This document shows, piece after piece, positions 24,139 through 33,344 of a DNA stretch of 53,328 nt. The first letter of the stretch is position 1. Every line of letters starts with the position of its first letter. Location: contig UQGP01000011.1 in assembly GCA_900540625.1 (NCBI GenBank), forward strand, positions 1 through 53,328. The letters are read 5' to 3'. Both the position numbers and the translations under genes were made by a program. The notes below the pieces were generated by a model, which was not told the DNA's origin, made no database searches, and saw only the letters and a program-made list of their open reading frames with translations. This DNA is from an uncultured Porphyromonadaceae bacterium. GTDB lineage: Bacteria > Bacteroidota > Bacteroidia > Bacteroidales > Muribaculaceae.

Positions 24139-26604
24139 ATGAAACGAATTCTGACACTGGCATTGGGCGCAACTTTTGCGCTGACCTCTTTTGCCGAGTT
24201 GGACCATATAGACCTTCGCGGTGTCGACTACACGGTGGACACACTATTCCACGCCAAGGTCGGCCCCGGCACCACGCAGACGCAACTGCGACTCGAAGGT
24301 CCCAGCCCCCTCAACGTATTCTACCTTACCGTAGACGTATCCACTCCCGGCGTATCTATACGTACGGTCAGCGGTACGGACAAGGTCGCCGGAACATCCC
24401 GTACTTCGGCTATGGCTACTTCTCACTCCAAGGACGGTCTGCTTTATTTTGCCGGCACCAACGGTGACTTCTATTGGACCAGCGGTACAGCCACCAACGG
24501 TTCCTCTCAGGTGGGCACGCCTACCAGCTCGTGCACCGTCGAAAACGAGGTATATACCGCTCACAATCAGTGGTATCAGTTTGTATACGATATGAGCGGC
24601 GTACCCTACGTCGACCATTTGGACTACTACCAGGGCACAGCCGCTTGCGGCGACTTGACCACGTCCTTCAAGGGCATCAACCACGCAAGTATCAATAAGG
24701 GCTTGACTCTGTACACTCCGCGCTACTGGGGCAGCACCAACCAGGGCGACCGCGCCGGCAGTTGCTACGAAGTGACTGTCAAACTTGCCGAGGGCGAGAA
24801 ATTCACCGCCGGCGGAACCTTTAAGGTTGTCGTAACCTCCGAGCCCAACAGCACATGTGATACAAAAATTCCGGATGACGGCTTCGTACTCCACGGCCGT
24901 GGCGGAACATCGCTGGGCAATACCGGCGCCGCCGATTTTGTCAAGGGCCTCAAGCCGGGCGATGTAGTCACTATCGACAACGTCATCCTCACTTCCGACG
25001 GCCAGCGCATATATCCGCGCAGCATCGTTTCGGGTAACCCCAAAAACGTCGGACTTGGCGAAACTTTGGACACCGAAGCCGAGCGTGGCGACGCTTCCTC
25101 GCGTCATCCGCGTACATGTATCGGCTACACCAAAGACCGCAAGCACATCATCATGATGGTTATCGACGGCCGCACCAGCGCTTCGGCAGGTGTGACCACC
25201 TCCATGCTGGCTGACGTGATGCGTTATGCCGGCGCTTACGAGTCCACCAATATCGACGGTGGCGGCTCGTCCACGCTGTATACCCAGGCTCTGGGCATCC
25301 GCAACCACTGCAGCGACGGTAGCGAACGCTCGGTAGGCGGCGGCGTATTCGCCGTGCTCGAAGCCCCCGAAGACGACGAAATTGCCGAGCTGCAATTCTC
25401 CGACTGGACGGTCAAGATTCCGTCCCTGGCCGTATATACCCCCGTGATATACGCCTACAACAAGTACGGCAAGCTGATCAACGCCGACTATAAGGACTTC
25501 ACCCTCGAATGTCCCGCCGGCCTTGGCGAAATCATTAACGACGGACACTCGCTGATGTCCAGCGAGGTAACCACCTCGGGCGTGCTCACCGTCACCTCGG
25601 CCAACGGCGTCAAAGCCACCGTCAATGTCTTCCTGACCGGAACCAAGGACATTACCGCCAAATACGAGACCGTAGTGCTCAACAAGACCCGCAAATGGGA
25701 GGCAGAAATCGAGACATCTTCCACCGGCGCAAGCAAGATGCCCTTGGCATCGCGCTCGATGACCTGGACCTCGGCCGACGCTTCCGTAGCCACCGTTACA
25801 CCCGAAGGTCTGGTTACGCCCGTGGCCAACGGCGAGACCGTTATCACCGGCGTTCGCGGCGAAATCACGGTCAATATCAACGTCAAAGTTCAGATAGCCG
25901 GATCGAAGGTAGCTCCCGCCGACCGCCTTATGCGCGTGGCCGATTGGAAGACCACCAATATCGGTATGACCTCCGTAGCCCTTACGCCCAACGAAAACGG
26001 CGCCAACGTGGACTACGTCATCAAGAGCACTCGCGGCGCCCGTATCTCGGTGCTTCCCGAAGCCGACATCTTCAGCCATCCCCAGAGCGTACGCGTACGC
26101 CTCAATCCCGGCACCGCCAAGATTACGGACGTTACCGTGACCCTGAAGGCCAATAACGCCTCCGGCATCGTTTCCAAGAAATTCACCGACGTCAAGGCCG
26201 GCGAAATGAACACTTACGAAATGCCTATCGCCGAATACTTCGACGAAAGCGATATAGGTATCTACCCCATCCGCTTTGTCTCCGTAGCTGTGGGCATCGG
26301 CGGCAAGACCAAGACCGACTACCACGTCGAAATCCCCGGCATCGAAGCCGTGTATGACGAATCGACCCTCTCGGTAGACGACATCAAGGCCGACGCAGCC
26401 GAAGGCAACGACAGCCGCTTCTTCAGCGTCAACGGCGACATCGTGACGGTATCCGCACCCGCCGACATCGTAATCGTCGATGCCGCAGGTCGCACCATTG
26501 CCGCCTACAACGGCGTGACCAATGTAACGCTGCCCAAGGGTGTCGCTGTGGTCAGCGCCACGACAGCCGACGGCACCGTACACGCCCTCAAGGTGGTACG
26601 CTGA
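24139..26604 (+). CDS. Exported phosphodiester glycosidase (NAGPA-domain) protein, copy 2
   Basis: 821 residues from the ATG at 24139; the signal peptide MKRILTLALGATFALTSFAE is nearly that of copy 1. Domain order is the same: NAGPA domain (about 60-415, with MVIDGRTSASAG and NIDGGGSSTLY), Big_2-like domain, and a type IX-like tail. Compared with copy 1 the catalytic half has many substitutions and small indels, for example an extra TEAERGDASS segment before RHPRTC. From residue ~404 onward the protein and the DNA are identical to copy 1. The divergent catalytic halves with identical accessory halves suggest different substrates presented on the same scaffold. Confidence 0.88.
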   Translation: MKRILTLALGATFALTSFAELDHIDLRGVDYTVDTLFHAKVGPGTTQTQLRLEGPSPLNVFYLTVDVSTPGVSIRTVSGTDKVAGTSRTSAMATSHSKDGLLYFAGTNGDFYWTSGTATNGSSQVGTPTSSCTVENEVYTAHNQWYQFVYDMSGVPYVDHLDYYQGTAACGDLTTSFKGINHASINKGLTLYTPRYWGSTNQGDRAGSCYEVTVKLAEGEKFTAGGTFKVVVTSEPNSTCDTKIPDDGFVLHGRGGTSLGNTGAADFVKGLKPGDVVTIDNVILTSDGQRIYPRSIVSGNPKNVGLGETLDTEAERGDASSRHPRTCIGYTKDRKHIIMMVIDGRTSASAGVTTSMLADVMRYAGAYESTNIDGGGSSTLYTQALGIRNHCSDGSERSVGGGVFAVLEAPEDDEIAELQFSDWTVKIPSLAVYTPVIYAYNKYGKLINADYKDFTLECPAGLGEIINDGHSLMSSEVTTSGVLTVTSANGVKATVNVFLTGTKDITAKYETVVLNKTRKWEAEIETSSTGASKMPLASRSMTWTSADASVATVTPEGLVTPVANGETVITGVRGEITVNINVKVQIAGSKVAPADRLMRVADWKTTNIGMTSVALTPNENGANVDYVIKSTRGARISVLPEADIFSHPQSVRVRLNPGTAKITDVTVTLKANNASGIVSKKFTDVKAGEMNTYEMPIAEYFDESDIGIYPIRFVSVAVGIGGKTKTDYHVEIPGIEAVYDESTLSVDDIKADAAEGNDSRFFSVNGDIVTVSAPADIVIVDAAGRTIAAYNGVTNVTLPKGVAVVSATTADGTVHALKVVR

Positions 26605-26606
26605 TT
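25348..26606 (+). repeat. 1,259-base direct repeat, copy B
   Basis: Partner of 19531-20789. Homology abruptly drops at both edges, consistent with a recombination or conversion tract ending two bases after the stop codon. Confidence 0.9.
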
Positions 26607-26654
26607 TTACTGACATATAGGCCGCATGCCCTAAGCGGCGGCCATATCCCATAT

Positions 26655-26693
26655 ACAGGGGCGATGCAGACCACTCGGCTGCATCGCCCCTGT
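26655..26693 (+). terminator. Terminator of NAGPA copy 2
   Basis: A perfect 15-base stem: ACAGGGGCGATGCAG (26655-26669) with CTGCATCGCCCCTGT (26679-26693), 50 bases after the stop. The following sequence is only weakly T-rich. Confidence 0.65.
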
Positions 26694-26705
26694 TTCGTCC
26701 CGTCG

Positions 26706-26795
26706 GCATCGGCAACGGTGAAGCGCCTAAGGTTGATGCAACGAAGCATCGGTATCGGTGAAGCATCGGCAGCGGAGAAGCGTCGGCAGCGGAAG
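26706..26795. repeat. 17-base tandem repeat block
   Basis: Units GCATCGGCAACGGTGAA (26706-26722), GCATCGGTATCGGTGAA (26746-26762), GCATCGGCAGCGGAGAA (26763-26779) and the start of a fourth, GCGTCGGCAGCGGAAGC (26780). The first is separated from the others by 23 bases. It lies between NAGPA copy 2 and the next gene. Confidence 0.65.
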
Positions 26796-26866
26796 CAAGG
26801 AGGCTTTTTTGACGCGAAAGCCCCGATTTTATCGGCTGACAGCGACGCCGATTGACGCTTTTTTTG

Positions 26867-26874
26867 TAACTTTG
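26867..26874 (+). promoter_or_regulatory. -7 element immediately upstream of the small exported protein
   Basis: TAACTTTG ends 4 bases before the GTG at 26879. No good -33 element is seen at the right distance. If it is used, the transcript would start at or next to the start codon. Confidence 0.4.
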
Positions 26875-26878
26875 GGGC

Positions 26879-27211
26879 GTGAAGTTGAAGGCAGTCAAAT
26901 ATGCCGTAATAATGGCTGTGACCATACTCGCAGGTAGCGGGTCGGTTGCGGCCGTACCCGTAGCGTCCCGCCCGGGCGCTGTGGTGCGGTCGACCGTGTC
27001 CACGACGGACGAGGGTGATATTGAGGTGGCCGTGCGCGGCCTGACGATATATGTCACCACGCCGCGGCCTATGCAGGTGAAGATTTTCACCATACTCGGC
27101 CAATTGATTGTCCAGCAAAACGTGCCGGCGGGAACTACGCGCCTCAGCGTCAATGCCCGCGGTATATATATACTCAAGGCCGGTGATGCCACCTGCCGCA
27201 TAACCGTCTAA
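26879..27211 (+). CDS. Small exported protein made mostly of a type IX-like sorting domain
   Basis: 110 residues if it starts at the GTG at 26879; no upstream in-frame ATG exists because a TAA lies at 26867. That start yields a good signal peptide (MKLKAVKYAVIMAVTILAGS to VAA). An internal ATG at 26909 would remove its basic N-terminus. The mature part (about 35-110) contains IYVTTPRPMQVKIFTILGQ, LIVQQNVPAGTTRLS and GIYILKAGDATCRITV, which is essentially a stand-alone type IX-like sorting domain with no enzyme in front. It could be a remnant of a larger protein or a small surface protein. It lies 50 bases before dut. Confidence 0.65.
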   Translation: MKLKAVKYAVIMAVTILAGSGSVAAVPVASRPGAVVRSTVSTTDEGDIEVAVRGLTIYVTTPRPMQVKIFTILGQLIVQQNVPAGTTRLSVNARGIYILKAGDATCRITV

Positions 27212-27261
27212 CGCCCGACTTGAGGTCGGCGTCACCTCCCACATCATAGACACCCCGCAAT

Positions 27262-27705
27262 ATGGATAATATCAATGTAAAGATTGTGAATGCTTCCGGA
27301 CACGCGCTTCCGGCATACGCCACGGCATTGTCCGCCGGTATGGACGTGCGGGCGCACTTGTCCGAACCGGTAGTACTCGGACCGCTCGAACGCGCTCTCA
27401 TCCCCACCGGGTTGCGCGTCCAGCTTCCCGAAGGCTACGAGATGCAGTTGCGTCCGCGCAGCGGCCTTGCGCTCAAGCACGGCATCACCCTGGTCAATAC
27501 GCCCGGGACGATAGATGCCGACTATCGCGGCGAAATAGGTGTGATACTTATCAACCTTTCGAACCAACCCTTTACGGTCAACGACGGCGAGCGTATTTGC
27601 CAGATGGTGATAGCGCCGTATACCCGGGTACAATGGACCCGGACCGAGACTTTGGACGACAGCGAGCGCGGCGCCGGCGGCTTCGGCCACACCGGCGTCA
27701 AGTGA
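27262..27705 (+). CDS. dut: dUTP diphosphatase
   Basis: 147 residues, normal for trimeric dUTPases. All five motifs are visible: SAGMDVRA (motif I), RPRSGLALKHG (II), GTIDADYRGEI with the catalytic Asp (III), GERICQMVIA (IV) and RGAGGFGHTG (V), the mobile tail that closes over the active site. It hydrolyses dUTP to dUMP and pyrophosphate, keeping uracil out of DNA and supplying dTMP synthesis. It heads the conserved Bacteroidota order dut, TPR protein, DUF4292 lipoprotein and EnvC-like protein. Confidence 0.97.
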   Translation: MDNINVKIVNASGHALPAYATALSAGMDVRAHLSEPVVLGPLERALIPTGLRVQLPEGYEMQLRPRSGLALKHGITLVNTPGTIDADYRGEIGVILINLSNQPFTVNDGERICQMVIAPYTRVQWTRTETLDDSERGAGGFGHTGVK

Positions 27706-27809
27706 AATGCCCCGGGGCGGGTCCGACGGCACTTCCGGGTATGGAAACGATGCAGTGGACCGTCGCCTTCGGAGATTGTAGTCAAAAACAATAATAACAA
27801 CAGTCAGAT

Positions 27810-29855
27810 ATGACCCTACGTCGAGCATTTGGCACAATGGCGGCTATGGTGGTACTGATAGCCGCAGTATCGTGGGCGGCTTCCGGACACCGTTCTGCTT
27901 CTTGGGAAAAAAGTGCGGACATGCGCAAGGCGGATTATGCCTATATGCAGGCCCTCTCGGCCATCAATATAGACTCCAACGACTTGGCACAACGACTTGT
28001 CGAGTATGCTGCGGCACTCGACCCCGAAGATATCAATATCAAGGCATTGCAAGCGCTGCTTACGCTGAATATGAATCCCGATTCGGCGGAAGTATATCGC
28101 AGCTATGCCGTGCTGTGGGACGAATTTCGCTCCGACCCGACGCAATACTACAACGGCTCGGCCATAGCCTCGATAGCGCGATATCTTCACCGTTATGACG
28201 ATGTCATCGAGGTATGGCGTACACTGGATTCAATATACCCCGAGCGCACCGAGACCGCTGCCAATTTGGCCAATGCCTATATCGTAAAATATGCCACGGG
28301 CGATACCTCCGCGTACGCCAAGGCTATGGCCATCTTCGAGCGCCTGGAGCGCGGAACGGGCAAGGATATGGGCCTGTCCTCGCAAAAAATACGTGCTATG
28401 GCCCTCAAGAAAGATACCGCGGCCATAGTACGCGAACTCGACCAATTGGAGGACGCCAATCCTCGCGATCCGGACGTGTTCCTCTATGCTTCCGAGATAT
28501 ACAAGACCCTGAACGTAGACTCGTCGCGCTACACATCCATACGCCGCGCCTGTGATATAGACAGCACCTACGGCGCCGCGCTCATAGCTATGGCGCAGTA
28601 TTATGCAGACAAGAACGACTCGTCGGCATACGATCGTCAGGTGTTCCGCGCTCTTGTAAGCCCCACGCTTGAGTACGAAACCAAGCACGAGCTGCTGCGC
28701 GGATACGTGGGTCGTATGTACTCGGACACGGCCCAATGGTCGCGCATCGAGGATGTCTTCGCTCGTATGCAGCAGGTGAATCCCGGCGAGCCGTCGCTGC
28801 ACTCGCTGTACAGCGCCTTCGAGTACACCTGCGGCAATTTGGTGCAAGCCACCGAGCAGATGGAATATGCCTTGTCGCTTGACCCGTCGGATGCGGACGT
28901 GCGCTCGTCGCTGTATTCGCTCCAGATGCAGCGCGGCGACACGACGGCTGCCATAACGACGGCTGTCGGCGGCATTACTTACTCGCCGGACAATCTCGCT
29001 TTCCCCATACTGGCGGCGTCGGCCAATATCGTCAACGGAAGGGCGCAAGAGGCCTTGGAGATATTGCATAAAGTCAAAATCAACGAGGTGAACAACCCGG
29101 AAGCCGTCTCAAACTTTATGTCCACACTCGGCGATGCCTACCAGGCGGCCGATTCGCTGGGCAAGGCTATCGAGACTTACAATAAATCCATCGAAATCTA
29201 TCCCTCTAACTTCTTGGCTTACAATAATGCCGCGTACGCTATGGCTCAGAACGATACGCTGCTTGACCAAGCCTTGTCGTATGCACGCTACGCCGTGCTT
29301 TCGGATATGGAGAATCCCACGTATCTGGACACTTACGCGTGGGTATACTTCAAAAAACGCGACTATCCGCAGGCCAAGAAATACATAGACCTGACACTGA
29401 AATATTCGACGTCGGCATCGCCGTACGCCGTAGACAGCGCCGCCGTCGACTCGGTGATGCCGCCCGAAGGCTTTGTCCCCGATTCGATTGTGTCGGATAC
29501 AGCATATATCGACATGGACGGACAGTATGCCGAGACGGACACGATTGAGGGTGAGGATTTTGACATAAACGATATAATGTCGGCCGAAGTGCTGTCGCAT
29601 GCAGGTGATATATACTTTATGAGCGGCTTGCCCGAACAGGCTTTGGAGTTCTGGGAACGTGCAGCCCTTATCGATCCCGACGACGAGATGCTGGCGCGTA
29701 AGGTCAAGTACAAAACCTATTTCTATGACGACAAAAAAAGCAAGGCCAAAAAGGCGACGGACGACAGTGTCAAGCCGTCCAAGTCAGGCACATCCAAGCC
29801 CGCATCGACCGAATCCACGTCCAAAAAAACCGCGCCGTCCAAGCAAAAACGTTGA
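27810..29855 (+). CDS. TPR-repeat protein
   Basis: 681 residues. A hydrophobic N-terminus (about 8-25, MAAMVVLIAAVSWAAS) is a signal peptide or membrane anchor. From about residue 40 to 540 the sequence is a string of tetratricopeptide repeats, with clear units such as ALSLDPSDADVRSSLYSLQM and AIETYNKSIEIYPSNFLAYN. An acidic insertion lies near 560-600 and a further repeat (PEQALEFWERAALIDPDD) follows. The C-terminal 40 residues are Lys/Ser/Thr-rich and low in complexity. TPR arrays mediate protein contacts; this gene is probably a periplasmic partner in envelope assembly, since it precedes the DUF4292 lipoprotein by 9 bases. Confidence 0.88.
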   Translation: MTLRRAFGTMAAMVVLIAAVSWAASGHRSASWEKSADMRKADYAYMQALSAINIDSNDLAQRLVEYAAALDPEDINIKALQALLTLNMNPDSAEVYRSYAVLWDEFRSDPTQYYNGSAIASIARYLHRYDDVIEVWRTLDSIYPERTETAANLANAYIVKYATGDTSAYAKAMAIFERLERGTGKDMGLSSQKIRAMALKKDTAAIVRELDQLEDANPRDPDVFLYASEIYKTLNVDSSRYTSIRRACDIDSTYGAALIAMAQYYADKNDSSAYDRQVFRALVSPTLEYETKHELLRGYVGRMYSDTAQWSRIEDVFARMQQVNPGEPSLHSLYSAFEYTCGNLVQATEQMEYALSLDPSDADVRSSLYSLQMQRGDTTAAITTAVGGITYSPDNLAFPILAASANIVNGRAQEALEILHKVKINEVNNPEAVSNFMSTLGDAYQAADSLGKAIETYNKSIEIYPSNFLAYNNAAYAMAQNDTLLDQALSYARYAVLSDMENPTYLDTYAWVYFKKRDYPQAKKYIDLTLKYSTSASPYAVDSAAVDSVMPPEGFVPDSIVSDTAYIDMDGQYAETDTIEGEDFDINDIMSAEVLSHAGDIYFMSGLPEQALEFWERAALIDPDDEMLARKVKYKTYFYDDKKSKAKKATDDSVKPSKSGTSKPASTESTSKKTAPSKQKR

Positions 29856-29864
29856 CACTCAGAT

Positions 29865-30533
29865 ATGAAATCCAAGAATATACTTTCAGTAATGGTTGCC
29901 GCGCTGATATGCGGTATGGTTGCCGGATGCTCCGGCCGTAAAGCCGTAATGTCGCCCGCTTCGGAAGGCGGATCGTGGCACGATGTGGTGCTTCCGGTCA
30001 AGTTGTCCCTGAAGTCGCCGACATCCTTTTCGCTGGGCGGCCGAGCCACGATTGTACGTGACAGCGTGGTGTATATGTCCTTCCGCGTGCTGGGTTTCGA
30101 AGCCGCGGTGCTCAACGTAACTGCCGATTCGGTGTTTTTTGTGGACAAATATCATAAGTATTATTTTGCCGAATCGATGGATGCCGTTCTCGGCCGCTAT
30201 CGCAAAGATATGGGCATAGGGCATATACAGGAATTGCTGATGGGGCGCTCGCCTTTGGCGGTGGACAACGTCGTCACCTTCGGCGCGACATCGGCGCTGC
30301 CCGTAAGCATCACTTACAGCAATTACGAAGACGCCTGCCCCGGACGTATGCCGCGCACCGTCGGCATAGATGCCACGATGAAGAAGATGGAAGTGCGTGC
30401 CGCCATCGAGTGGACGCCCTCGTCGGCGCGGTGCAACACCTATCCGCAAGTGCGCTTCCGTCGTCCCGGCAACGGCTATCGCCGCATTACCATCGCCGAG
30501 GCCCAACAGATGTTTAAGAATATAACACTCTGA
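29865..30533 (+). CDS. DUF4292 family lipoprotein
   Basis: 222 residues with a lipoprotein signal: hydrophobic MVAALICGMV followed by the lipobox VAGC, so Cys22 should be acylated. The mature domain (about 40-215) has the DUF4292 pattern, including FRVLGFEAAVLNVTADSV and VFFVDKYHKYY. The fold resembles LolA/LolB-type half-barrels, which suggests lipid or lipoprotein handling at the envelope, but no biochemical role is established. It lies between the TPR protein (9 bases) and the EnvC-like protein (1 base), a tightly packed operon. Confidence 0.9.
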   Translation: MKSKNILSVMVAALICGMVAGCSGRKAVMSPASEGGSWHDVVLPVKLSLKSPTSFSLGGRATIVRDSVVYMSFRVLGFEAAVLNVTADSVFFVDKYHKYYFAESMDAVLGRYRKDMGIGHIQELLMGRSPLAVDNVVTFGATSALPVSITYSNYEDACPGRMPRTVGIDATMKKMEVRAAIEWTPSSARCNTYPQVRFRRPGNGYRRITIAEAQQMFKNITL

Positions 30534-30534
30534 C

Positions 30535-31917
30535 ATGAAAAATCTTGCAGCCATAGCCATTGTCGCCATAGCCTGTGCCGTCGCCGGCACCGTCTGTGCC
30601 ACGGATGCCTATGCCAAGAAGTCGCGAAAGTCCAAGCCGCGCACCACGGCCGCAGCGCCCAAGCCGCGTACGGCCTCGGACATCAAACGCGAGCGGACAA
30701 ATACCGCGCGCGAAATCACCGAAACGCGGCGCAAAATCGACGACAATAAACGCGCGACACAACGCCAGCTCAACCAGCTCAACGACCTCAATTCGCGCAT
30801 ATTTACCCAAAACAGACATATATCGTCGCTGCAAGTCACCGTAGACTCGCTCAACCGCGGCATTGCCTCGATGCAGGACTCGATACAAGCTATGGAAGCG
30901 CTTGTCGACTCGCTGCGTGCCGATGTGGCCGTCGCTTTGCGTCAGCAGCGTGCCCGCCGTCGTCAGGCCAATAACTTAGCTTTTGTCTTCGCCTCCAAGG
31001 ATTTCAATATGGCGGTGCGCCGCATCGGCTACCTTAAACAGCTCAACCGGCATCGCGTGGCCAAAATCATACGCCTGCGCCAAGCCATAGTGCAGTTGGA
31101 CAGCCGCCGCAATGATCTGAATAATATGCGGGCACGTCAGACAGACGCCCTCAATCAACTGAGCGTGGCGCGCAACGTCCTGGTGACACAGCAAAACCAA
31201 TCGCAGCAGATGGTTAATGACTTACGCCGCCAAGGCTCGTCCTTGCAAAGCGTCCTTGCCCAGCGCCGTCGCCGTATGCAGCAATTGGACCGCGAATTGG
31301 ACCGTATTGTGGCCGAGGAGCAGCGCCGCATAGCACGCGAGCAAGAGGAGCAGCGTCGCCGCGAACGTCAGCGTCAGCAGCGCGAACGTGAACGCCGTCA
31401 GCAACAGCAAAACCGTCAGGAACAACCGGGACAGACGCAGCCCTCCAAGCCTTCCACTCCCGAGCCGCCGATGACTGAAACGGCGGCGGATGCGGCTACG
31501 CGCAAGCTGACAGGCAGTTTCGAAGCCAATAAGGGTCGAATGCCATTCCCCGTATCGGGCAAATATACCATCACCGCCACCTTTGGCACGCAGACATACG
31601 AAGGTCTGACTATCAGCAGCTCGGGCATAGAGATGCACACCGCACCCGGAGCGCGCGCCCGTGCCGTCTTTGCCGGAACGGTCCGCTCGATCAGCTACAT
31701 GGCCGGGATGAATATGGTAATTATCATCACCCACGGCAAGTATCTCACCATATACGGCGGCATCGGGACGCTCAATGTCAAAAAAGGAGACCAAGTGGTC
31801 ACCGGGCAGGCCTTGGGCACGCTATTTACGGACAAGGTGGAGAACGTGACCCGGCTGCACTTCGAGGTACGTCTGGGCGCACGCAAACTTAATCCTTTGG
31901 AATGGGTCGCTCGGTAA
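30535..31917 (+). CDS. EnvC-like murein hydrolase activator with degenerate LytM (M23) domain
   Basis: 460 residues. An N-terminal signal peptide (about 1-26) is followed by a long coiled coil (about 40-300) ending in a Glu/Arg/Gln-rich stretch, then a Pro-rich linker and a C-terminal LytM domain (about 330-455). The zinc ligands of active M23 peptidases are missing: the usual HxGxD region reads GIEMHTAPG, and the HxH motif is reduced to THGKYLTIYGGIG and LHFEVR. EnvC-type proteins use such inactive domains to activate amidases at the division site. Its stop codon overlaps the next gene by 16 bases. An activator role is an inference from the family. Confidence 0.88.
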   Translation: MKNLAAIAIVAIACAVAGTVCATDAYAKKSRKSKPRTTAAAPKPRTASDIKRERTNTAREITETRRKIDDNKRATQRQLNQLNDLNSRIFTQNRHISSLQVTVDSLNRGIASMQDSIQAMEALVDSLRADVAVALRQQRARRRQANNLAFVFASKDFNMAVRRIGYLKQLNRHRVAKIIRLRQAIVQLDSRRNDLNNMRARQTDALNQLSVARNVLVTQQNQSQQMVNDLRRQGSSLQSVLAQRRRRMQQLDRELDRIVAEEQRRIAREQEEQRRRERQRQQRERERRQQQQNRQEQPGQTQPSKPSTPEPPMTETAADAATRKLTGSFEANKGRMPFPVSGKYTITATFGTQTYEGLTISSSGIEMHTAPGARARAVFAGTVRSISYMAGMNMVIIITHGKYLTIYGGIGTLNVKKGDQVVTGQALGTLFTDKVENVTRLHFEVRLGARKLNPLEWVAR

Positions 31918-33332
31918 GCCGAATACTCGGGTCGATAAGCCTGTTTTCGGGCATACGAGTGCTCAGCATCGTATGTTCGCTGGTGCGCAATAAACTTTTT
32001 GCCGTGCTTGCCGGACCGGTGGGCCTGGGCCTGCTGATGCTGTACAATACGACACTGGACCTTGTGTCGATAGTCACGCGTATGTCTATGGACCAGAGCG
32101 CTGTGCGAGACGTCGCACGCGAAGGCTCGGCTTCGGTCGGCGATACCGCGGCTGTAGTGCGTCGCTGGAGCCTATGGCTCGGCTTCGGCGGTATGGCGCT
32201 GATATTGCTGCTATCGCCGCTATTGAGCTACTGGATGTTTGATACTACGGACAAGTGGTGGACGCTGGCCGTACTGTCGCCGGTGGCGTTGTGCTCGTCT
32301 TACGGCGGTGCCGAGAATGCCTTGATGCAGGGTCTCGGACGCTTGCGCCGATTGGCCAAGAGCGGTGCGGCGGCAGCGGTGGTCTCTACATTGGTCGCCG
32401 TGGCTCTTATATGGTGGTTGGGCGAGTCGTCGGTCATCCCGGTGATACTTGCCGCCTCGATATGTATGGCCGTTGCCGCTCATATCTACCGCGTACGCAC
32501 GCCGCGCAGCGCCCTGGCCGCACGCGAGATTATACGACGCGGGCGCGGATTTATCAAGTTGGGGGCGTTGATGACCCTTTCGGCCGTGGTGACGCAATTG
32601 ATGAATTACGTCTTTGTCCTATGGCTCAATCATACGGGGTCTACCGCCGACCTCGGACTTTATCAGGCGGGATATACGATTATCAATACCTATGTAGGCG
32701 TGGTGCTTACCGGCGCCTGGGTGGAATACTATCCGCATTTGTCGGCGGTGACGCACTCGCGGCATCGCACCTCGGTACTCGTCGCCCACGAGTGCGAATT
32801 GGCCTTGCGCATACTTGTGCCCGTGGTCTTGGGTATGATTGTGCTTGACGGGCTGATGGTGCGCATCCTGTATGCCGAGCGCTTTTTGGATATGCTACCG
32901 CTGGTTTCGATAGGCATTATCGGCGTGTTTTTTCGTGCGACGTCGTGGTGTATGGCTTTTGTCATCTTGGCCAAGGGCGATGGTACAGTCTATATACTTA
33001 CCGAGAGTCTCAGCGCATTCTTAGGCTTGGCGCTCAATATCTTGGGCTACTCGCTATGGCGTTTCGAGGGCTTGGGCGTGTCCTACATCGTATGGTACGC
33101 ATCGTATACGGTCATTACCTATGTGGTGTATGCGCGCCGCTATCGCCTCGTATGGCCGCGTCGTCTGTGGCTGCTGCTGGCCGTGGTGACGGGTTGCGCC
33201 GTGCTTACGCTCGTACTCAAGAATTATGTGTCGCCGTGGGTGGCAGCCGTTGTGCCTCTCGTCGCTACTGTTCCGGCCGTGCGCCCGCTTTTGCGCCCGT
33301 GGCTCGAGGCTTTCAGGCGCAAGTGCGCATAA
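31902..33332 (+). CDS. O-antigen/oligosaccharide flippase (Wzx-type, MATE-like fold)
   Basis: 476 residues with about 12-14 transmembrane segments over the whole length. The N-terminus (SRILGSISLFSGIRVLSI, then VRNKLFAVLAGPVGLG) matches the polysaccharide-exporter family that includes WzxE-like O-antigen translocases. These flip undecaprenyl-linked oligosaccharides across the inner membrane. The start overlaps the EnvC-like gene by 16 bases, so translation is coupled. No glycosyltransferases lie next to it on this strand, so its substrate is open; the GT10 gene at 36968 is on the other strand. Confidence 0.85.
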   Translation: MGRSVSRILGSISLFSGIRVLSIVCSLVRNKLFAVLAGPVGLGLLMLYNTTLDLVSIVTRMSMDQSAVRDVAREGSASVGDTAAVVRRWSLWLGFGGMALILLLSPLLSYWMFDTTDKWWTLAVLSPVALCSSYGGAENALMQGLGRLRRLAKSGAAAAVVSTLVAVALIWWLGESSVIPVILAASICMAVAAHIYRVRTPRSALAAREIIRRGRGFIKLGALMTLSAVVTQLMNYVFVLWLNHTGSTADLGLYQAGYTIINTYVGVVLTGAWVEYYPHLSAVTHSRHRTSVLVAHECELALRILVPVVLGMIVLDGLMVRILYAERFLDMLPLVSIGIIGVFFRATSWCMAFVILAKGDGTVYILTESLSAFLGLALNILGYSLWRFEGLGVSYIVWYASYTVITYVVYARRYRLVWPRRLWLLLAVVTGCAVLTLVLKNYVSPWVAAVVPLVATVPAVRPLLRPWLEAFRRKCA

Positions 33333-33344
33333 ATCATCGCAGGC

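Noticed and set aside
26655..26693. GGGGCGATGCAG palindrome as a fourth REP-like copy
   Set aside because: The stem sequence differs from the TTGTAGGGGCGCAAT family and its position fits an ordinary terminator.
24244..27201. A 985-codon open frame on the minus strand opposite NAGPA copy 2
   Set aside because: It mirrors a well-supported plus-strand gene with signal peptide and domains; the antisense opening follows from GC-rich third positions. It has no domain of its own. The same applies to the antisense frame opposite copy 1 (18271-20766).
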